The notes under the pieces: generated by a model
Told to the model about the DNA's origin: nothing
Databases searched by the model: none
Seen by the model: only the letters and a program-made list of their open reading frames with translations
From: Streptococcus thalassemiae
Lineage (GTDB): Bacteria > Bacillota > Bacilli > Lactobacillales > Streptococcaceae
Length of the DNA: 64,000 nt
Direction of reading: 5' to 3'
Assembly (NCBI RefSeq): GCF_903645285.1
Contig: NZ_CAHJXN010000003.1
Location: 437,001-501,000 of the forward strand
Position numbers and translations under genes: made by a program
Shown here: piece by piece, positions 60,879 through 64,000 of the stretch
Layout: each line of letters starts with the position of its first letter
Numbering within the stretch: position 1 is the stretch's first letter

Positions 60879-61046
60879 CTAACGCCCACGACGAGCAAAG
60901 TCTGAACCAAATTTGTAACCAGCATTAAAAATTTGTACAGCAGCATTCAGTACTCCTGCAATCCCAACTGCTTCCGCAAGACCAAAACCACCTTTTGTTC
61001 CCACTAATTCATCGTCAGATAATTGATAAAATTGTTCTAAGTTCAT
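60879..61046 (-). CDS. Double-glycine leader bacteriocin precursor (55 aa)
   Basis: 55 residues. The leader is MNLEQFYQLSDDELVGTKGG, with the usual hydrophobic/acidic pattern and GG cleavage site. The mature 35 residues begin FGLAEAVGIAGVLNAAVQ and end in basic ARRGR, with GxxxG/AxxxA-type spacing. ComAB next door or a Blp-type transporter would cleave and export it. An AAAGGAG RBS precedes it. Class II bacteriocin or signalling peptide. Confidence 0.82.
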   Translation of the reverse strand: MNLEQFYQLSDDELVGTKGGFGLAEAVGIAGVLNAAVQIFNAGYKFGSDFARRGR

Positions 61047-61054
61047 ATTCGTCA

Positions 61055-61255
61055 CTACTCCTTTGTATTATATTTTATTGCTATGTAAATGATTAAAATG
61101 AGTATTGGATAAGTAAATACTTCTGAAATATCCATAAAATTTATACTATACTGTCCAGATAATATTTTATAGTCAATTAAAATTTGAACGATAGTAAAAA
61201 TAATACGTAGCGATAACAATACCCCTAGTAATATCACTTCTTTTTTTAAAAACAT
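61055..61255 (-). CDS. Small membrane protein, putative bacteriocin immunity
   Basis: 66 residues, two membrane helices (VILLGVLLSLRIIFTIVQILIDY and VFTYPILILIIYIAIKY). It lies between two double-glycine peptides, 27 bp after the one at 61283-61477. The expected partner is that peptide. No family recognised. Confidence 0.62.
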   Translation of the reverse strand: MFLKKEVILLGVLLSLRIIFTIVQILIDYKILSGQYSINFMDISEVFTYPILILIIYIAIKYNTKE

Positions 61256-61282
61256 AGAAATGCCTCTCTGACTATAATCAGA

Positions 61283-61477
61283 TTATGGTCTATTCGCATA
61301 ATACCCTAAAGCTGCTCCTCCAGCAAAAAGCGCTGCTGCTCCACCTGCTACTGCTGCACCTATCTTCCAGATAGACACTCCGGCGATTACAAGAGGCAAT
61401 GCTCCCCCATCCACATCCATCAACTCTTCTTCTGTAAGAGCTACAAAGTTCTGTTCCATTTTGTCAAAATTTGTCAT
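61283..61477 (-). CDS. Double-glycine leader bacteriocin precursor (Blp type, 64 aa)
   Basis: 64 residues. The leader ends in ALTEEELMDVDGG. The mature part of about 39 residues begins ALPLVIAGVSIWKIG and is rich in Gly/Ala with GxxxG spacing (AAVAGGAAALFAGGAALGYY), typical of pneumococcal Blp-type class IIb peptides. The RBS is AGGAGAAAA. Processing by ComA or BlpA peptidases is expected from the leader. Confidence 0.85.
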   Translation of the reverse strand: MTNFDKMEQNFVALTEEELMDVDGGALPLVIAGVSIWKIGAAVAGGAAALFAGGAALGYYANRP

Positions 61478-61511
61478 CTTTTTTCTCCTCTTGTTCTATT
61501 TTTTCTAAATC

Positions 61512-61667
61512 TTATCTTCTAAAAAATGGGGTTCCAATAAATATACCGCGTAACAATAGACCTGTAATTAGACCCCGTTGATAACTTTCCTTGCTACCAC
61601 CCACCAGCAAAGCTAAGTCGCTCTCCTTTAATACTTCAATAGTATACTTATCATTCATTTCATTCAT
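61512..61667 (-). CDS. Double-glycine leader peptide, second of a pair (51 aa)
   Basis: 51 residues. Leader of 24 residues ending LKESDLALLVGG. Mature 27 residues begin SKESYQRGLITGLLLRG and end IGTPFFRR, amphipathic with a basic end. It starts 11 bp after the preceding peptide gene and has a GGAGG RBS, so the two look like a two-peptide (CibAB-like) bacteriocin. Confidence 0.8.
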   Translation of the reverse strand: MNEMNDKYTIEVLKESDLALLVGGSKESYQRGLITGLLLRGIFIGTPFFRR

Positions 61668-61678
61668 CTCTTATCCTC

Positions 61679-61807
61679 CTAAAAACCAAAACCTCTACGA
61701 AATCCAATGTACCAATCTGCAAGGGTCTTCACCCAACTTTCTCCACCTTGAATATCGGTCAATTCTTCCGAAGTTAGCTCAACAAATCCATAATAATGTT
61801 CTTTCAT
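61679..61807 (-). CDS. Double-glycine leader peptide, first of a pair (42 aa)
   Basis: 42 residues. Leader of 22 residues ending TSEELTDIQGG; mature 20 residues ESWVKTLADWYIGFRRGFGF, aromatic and basic. An AAGGA RBS precedes the ATG. It is the first bacteriocin gene after the tandem cin-box-like promoters, so it is predicted to be a late-competence gene. The peptide pair is reminiscent of competence-induced CibA/CibB, but I do not assign those names. Confidence 0.8.
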   Translation of the reverse strand: MKEHYYGFVELTSEELTDIQGGESWVKTLADWYIGFRRGFGF

Positions 61808-61840
61808 TATTTTATTCCTTCCTTTTTCCTCTTACTTATC

Positions 61841-61848
61841 TATTCGAA
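61841..61848 (-). promoter_or_regulatory. Cin-box-like sigma-X site 1 (bacteriocin pair)
   Basis: The minus strand reads TTCGAATA after a T run, 7 of 8 matches to the cin-box TACGAATA. It lies about 34 bp upstream of the peptide gene starting at 61807. Confidence 0.6.
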
Positions 61849-61879
61849 AAAAATTTCGAAAATGTACAACAAATTAAAT

Positions 61880-61930
61880 TTATTTGAAAAATAATTTAGT
61901 AAACCACGGATAAAAAATTGGTAGATACAT
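61880..61930 (-). CDS. 16-residue peptide A (MYLPIFYPWFTKLFFK)
   Basis: ATG at 61930 behind a strong RBS (AAAGGAG, 8 bases) and the cin-box-like site at 61965. The peptide is aromatic, hydrophobic and ends in Lys, with no leader. It shares the core FYPWFT-LFFK with peptide B. Five of the codon differences from B are synonymous, which suggests that the peptide, not the RNA, is conserved. No known family; expression not shown. Confidence 0.55.
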   Translation of the reverse strand: MYLPIFYPWFTKLFFK

Positions 61931-61964
61931 GAAGCAAGCTCCTTTCTTTTTCCTCTTACCTATT

Positions 61965-61972
61965 TATTCGAA
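61965..61972 (-). promoter_or_regulatory. Cin-box-like sigma-X site 2 (peptide A)
   Basis: TTCGAATA on the minus strand after a T run, about 35 bp upstream of the peptide A start. Confidence 0.6.
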
Positions 61973-62004
61973 AAACAATTCAAAAATGAACAACTAAATT
62001 AAAT

Positions 62005-62055
62005 TTATTTAAAAAATAACTCAGTGAACCATGGGTAGAACATTGATATAAACAT
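62005..62055 (-). CDS. 16-residue peptide B (MFISMFYPWFTELFFK)
   Basis: ATG at 62055 behind AAGGAG (8-9 bases) and the cin-box-like site at 62090. Same length, stop position and core as peptide A, with Lys to Glu at residue 12. It is leaderless, short and strongly aromatic, as expected of a membrane-active or signalling peptide. No known family; expression not shown. Confidence 0.55.
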   Translation of the reverse strand: MFISMFYPWFTELFFK

Positions 62056-62089
62056 GAACTAGGCTCCTTCCTTTTTCCTCTTACTTATC

Positions 62090-62097
62090 TATTCGAA
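62090..62097 (-). promoter_or_regulatory. Cin-box-like sigma-X site 3 (peptide B)
   Basis: TTCGAATA on the minus strand after TTTT, about 35 bp upstream of the peptide B start and just after the lipoprotein terminator. Confidence 0.6.
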
Positions 62098-62106
62098 AAG
62101 GAAGTC

Positions 62107-62144
62107 AAAAAAATAAGAATATCAGAAAATTTTCCGACATTCTT
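62107..62144 (-). terminator. Terminator of the lipoprotein gene
   Basis: AAGAAT / ATTCTT stem extended by TCGGAAAATTTTCTGA pairing, with seven Ts on the minus strand. It isolates the tandem-promoter region from upstream transcription. Confidence 0.8.
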
Positions 62145-62171
62145 ATTGATAAATTTGTAAGTCTATTAAAA

Positions 62172-63218
62172 CTATTCTACCTTGTAAAAAAATCCCTCGG
62201 TACTACCATTGATAAGTTGGTGTCCAAACCATAAGCGGTCTTGTGTAATATCAGATGAGTCGGTATAGCCATTATCTGCAGAAGAGGTGACAGACATGGT
62301 TATAGGGATTCCTGCTGGTAAAAAAGCAATAGCTGCACCAGCACCTCCATCTTTCGAAATAGAATTTGCCTTAAGATAGTGGTCAATTTCTTTAGCATAT
62401 TCAATTGAAATCTTGGAATGATCACTTACTAAACCATTTTTGTCAAAGGTGAATTCAATACCTGTACGATTCCTCCAAGTGCCTGCGACACTAGAAAAAT
62501 CTCCATTTTGAATTGCAGAAATATCCATCCCTTTACTTTCTGACGGAAGGGTTGTTTCTCCATTTATGAGACTTGTCACAGATTTCCAAGAGAAAGATCT
62601 TATGTCAAGGGAAGGTGGTTTTGTCCCCAGTCCCTCTTCTGTATCTGATTCAATGACTAGTTCTAACCGTGTTCCATCCTGATTCAACTTGTATAGTTTA
62701 AGTTGGATTTGATTAATAGATACTCGGGTAGATAATTGAAAATAACCCTTTTCTAAAGGATTAAAATGTACTCGCTCTCCAATAAAGTCCAGATTGTTTT
62801 CTGCATTGGTCAGTCGAATAACTTCACCATTTTTAAGAGTTCGAATATCTAATAAGTCGTAATAGTTAGAATACGTTTTTAGAGCAATCAAAAGTTCGTC
62901 CGTACCGTCTTGGTCTAAATCATACAAGCTATACTGTAATCCAGAATATTCGTTAGGATAAGTGTTTTTTAAGTTTGCTTTTGAATTGACCTCTGTAGGT
63001 GAAGCAGGAGAATCATCTAATACTTTGGCATATTCTTTAAGGACAGGATTATATAGGGTGTAATCAGGTTTCTTCTCTTCCGATGTAGAAGAAGTTGAAC
63101 TAGTACTTGAAGCAATTGCTTCAGAACTTGCTGAGGAAGTGTTTTCACTCTGAACTTGGCAAGCAGTTAAAATAGGAACAGCTAAAATACTAATACTGAA
63201 TAGAAATAATTTTTTCAT
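62172..63218 (-). CDS. Surface lipoprotein of unknown function
   Basis: 348 residues. The signal peptide ends in lipobox ILTACQ, then a Ser/Thr-rich linker. The domain begins VLKEYAKVLDDSP and contains YSLYDLDQDGTDELLIAL, a calcium-loop-like DxDxDG motif seen in other streptococcal lipoproteins. I chose the ATG at 63218 because the signal peptide starts there, although its RBS is poor. It follows the truncated choline-binding gene by about 30 bp on the same strand. No defined family. Confidence 0.75.
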   Translation of the reverse strand: MKKLFLFSISILAVPILTACQVQSENTSSASSEAIASSTSSTSSTSEEKKPDYTLYNPVLKEYAKVLDDSPASPTEVNSKANLKNTYPNEYSGLQYSLYDLDQDGTDELLIALKTYSNYYDLLDIRTLKNGEVIRLTNAENNLDFIGERVHFNPLEKGYFQLSTRVSINQIQLKLYKLNQDGTRLELVIESDTEEGLGTKPPSLDIRSFSWKSVTSLINGETTLPSESKGMDISAIQNGDFSSVAGTWRNRTGIEFTFDKNGLVSDHSKISIEYAKEIDHYLKANSISKDGGAGAAIAFLPAGIPITMSVTSSADNGYTDSSDITQDRLWFGHQLINGSTEGFFYKVE

Positions 63219-63247
63219 ATGTTTAATTTTACAATTTGAAATTGTTT

Positions 63248-64000
63248 TTATACCCATTCACCATTGTAATTGACACGATAGCCATCAGGTGTAGTTGTAT
63301 TGATTGCGAGTGCACCAGAGCTATAGGCATAGTACCATTTGCCAGATACTTTCATCCAGCCTGTTTTCATAGCTCCTGAATCTTGAAGGTAGTACCAGCT
63401 ACCGTTATCTTTGACCCAACCTGTCTTCATCGCACCTGAGCCGTCGAGATAGTACCACGTGCCGTTGTCTTTTACCCAGCCAGTTTGCATCCAACCAGAG
63501 TTATCAAAACGATACCAAACACCATTGATTTTTTCCCAGTCATTAGTTGTATAAGTGCCATCTTCGTGTTTATACCACCAGCGACCATTCGAATACATCC
63601 AAGTAGATTTAGACTGATGGGTCGTCATGGTTGTATCCGTGTTAGAATAGTTTCCAGATGACGAACTTGTAGAAGTTGACGAGCTAGATGAATTCGAACC
63701 TGATTGAGTTGTGGTGTTAGTATTTGAATTTGTTGAAGGATTTCCGATAGTCACCTCTTTTCTAACTTTAAAGACACGTTTTCTATTATCAACTGAGTGA
63801 TCGTGCGGAGAGCCAGCTTCTCCAGACATCTCCAAGATGTATGTTCCGGCAGGAAACTGTCTGATATCGAAAACATCCCCTTTAAATTTATTACTATAAA
63901 TTAAAGGCAAAAGAAATTGGTCGTTGACGTCATTAGTTAGACCACTAAAGATGACATCATTATTATGTTGGTAGACAATTTTTCCACTAGCCTTATCAAT
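63248..64000 (-). CDS. Choline-binding surface protein, C-terminal part (starts beyond the window)
   Basis: The frame is open to the window edge; 250 residues are visible. The first ~85 (DKASGKIVYQHNNDVIFSG, then FDIRQFPAGTYILEMSGEAG) look like a beta-sandwich end of a larger extracellular domain. A Ser/Thr/Asn-rich linker follows, then about six choline-binding repeats (TGWVKDNGTWYYLDGSGAMK) and the end VNYNGEWV. It is anchored to teichoic-acid phosphocholine. The N-terminal function cannot be seen. Confidence 0.85.
   Translation of the reverse strand: MDKASGKIVYQHNNDVIFSGLTNDVNDQFLLPLIYSNKFKGDVFDIRQFPAGTYILEMSGEAGSPHDHSVDNRKRVFKVRKEVTIGNPSTNSNTNTTTQSGSNSSSSSTSTSSSSGNYSNTDTTMTTHQSKSTWMYSNGRWWYKHEDGTYTTNDWEKINGVWYRFDNSGWMQTGWVKDNGTWYYLDGSGAMKTGWVKDNGSWYYLQDSGAMKTGWMKVSGKWYYAYSSGALAINTTTPDGYRVNYNGEWV

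Larger units (their letters stand above)
61841..62097 (-). repeat. Tandem ~124-bp repeats (2.3 units) upstream of the bacteriocin genes
   Basis: The block TATTCGAA and its flank CTTTTTCCTCTTAC recurs at 61841, 61965 and 62090 (spacing 124 and 125 bp). Each unit carries a cin-box-like site and a purine-rich RBS; two units also carry a 16-codon ORF. The three units differ by point changes only. Confidence 0.88.

Overview
The window is chromosomal DNA of a Mitis-group streptococcus: Streptococcus pneumoniae or one of its closest relatives (S. pseudopneumoniae, S. mitis). The evidence is the competence transporter genes comA/comB beside a long purine operon, a YSIRK/LPxTG adhesin with SSURE repeats (PavB type) beside a TCS08-type two-component system, a PspA-type choline-binding protein, and the dispersed repeats BOX (four), RUP (one) and a SPRITE-like element. 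Gene order largely follows the pneumococcal comAB-pur-bgaC-trk-rpsD region. Three things differ from the pneumococcal order I remember: no strH between purB and the bgaC regulator, a pspA-type gene inside this region, and an extended bacteriocin cluster beside comA. Nearly all genes lie on the minus strand, so the operons read from right to left. Species is inferred from gene content, not from a database.

1-8.0 kb is a defence island. It holds a type I restriction-modification system (hsdR, hsdS, partial hsdM), an AbiH-family gene translationally coupled to hsdS, and an oppositely oriented Fic gene. The gap between abiH and fic holds four ~51-bp repeats. The hsdR leader carries a (CA)10(TA)12 microsatellite inside a small upstream ORF and an RBS-masking inverted repeat. 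8.1-12.9 kb holds a telA/xpaC pair, a type I Fst-like toxin with its antisense RNA, a RelBE pair, and prophage debris (a frameshifted phage protein and an integrase tail) next to rpsD.

12.9-27.7 kb is core and surface: rpsD, a histidine kinase/regulator pair, the PavB-type adhesin, a glycosyltransferase, the KtrAB/Trk potassium system, a nucleoside phosphorylase, a second Fst-like module, an acetyltransferase, a VOC dioxygenase-like gene, and a lipoprotein divergent from a VTC-domain/DUF4956 pair. 27.9-31.8 kb holds two choline-binding proteins. The pspA-type promoter has a nine-base G tract between -35 and -10.

31.9-40 kb is the galactoside locus: bgaC, a four-gene mannose-family PTS, agaS and galM, with a perfect promoter and a cre site, facing a GntR regulator. 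40-55.7 kb is purine biosynthesis: purC-purL-purF-purM-purN-vanZ-purH, then purD-purE-purK, then purB. A diverged 70-bp copy of the purC 3' end lies between purC and purL.

55.8-64 kb is competence and bacteriocins. comAB sits behind a clear ComE-type direct repeat. Upstream are four double-glycine peptides and five small membrane (putative immunity) genes. The 5' end of this cluster is made of three ~124-bp tandem units. Each unit has a sigma-X (cin-box-like) promoter; two of them encode near-identical 16-residue peptides with strong RBSs, and the third drives the bacteriocin genes. This peptide array is the most novel system I see. A lipoprotein and a truncated choline-binding protein close the window.
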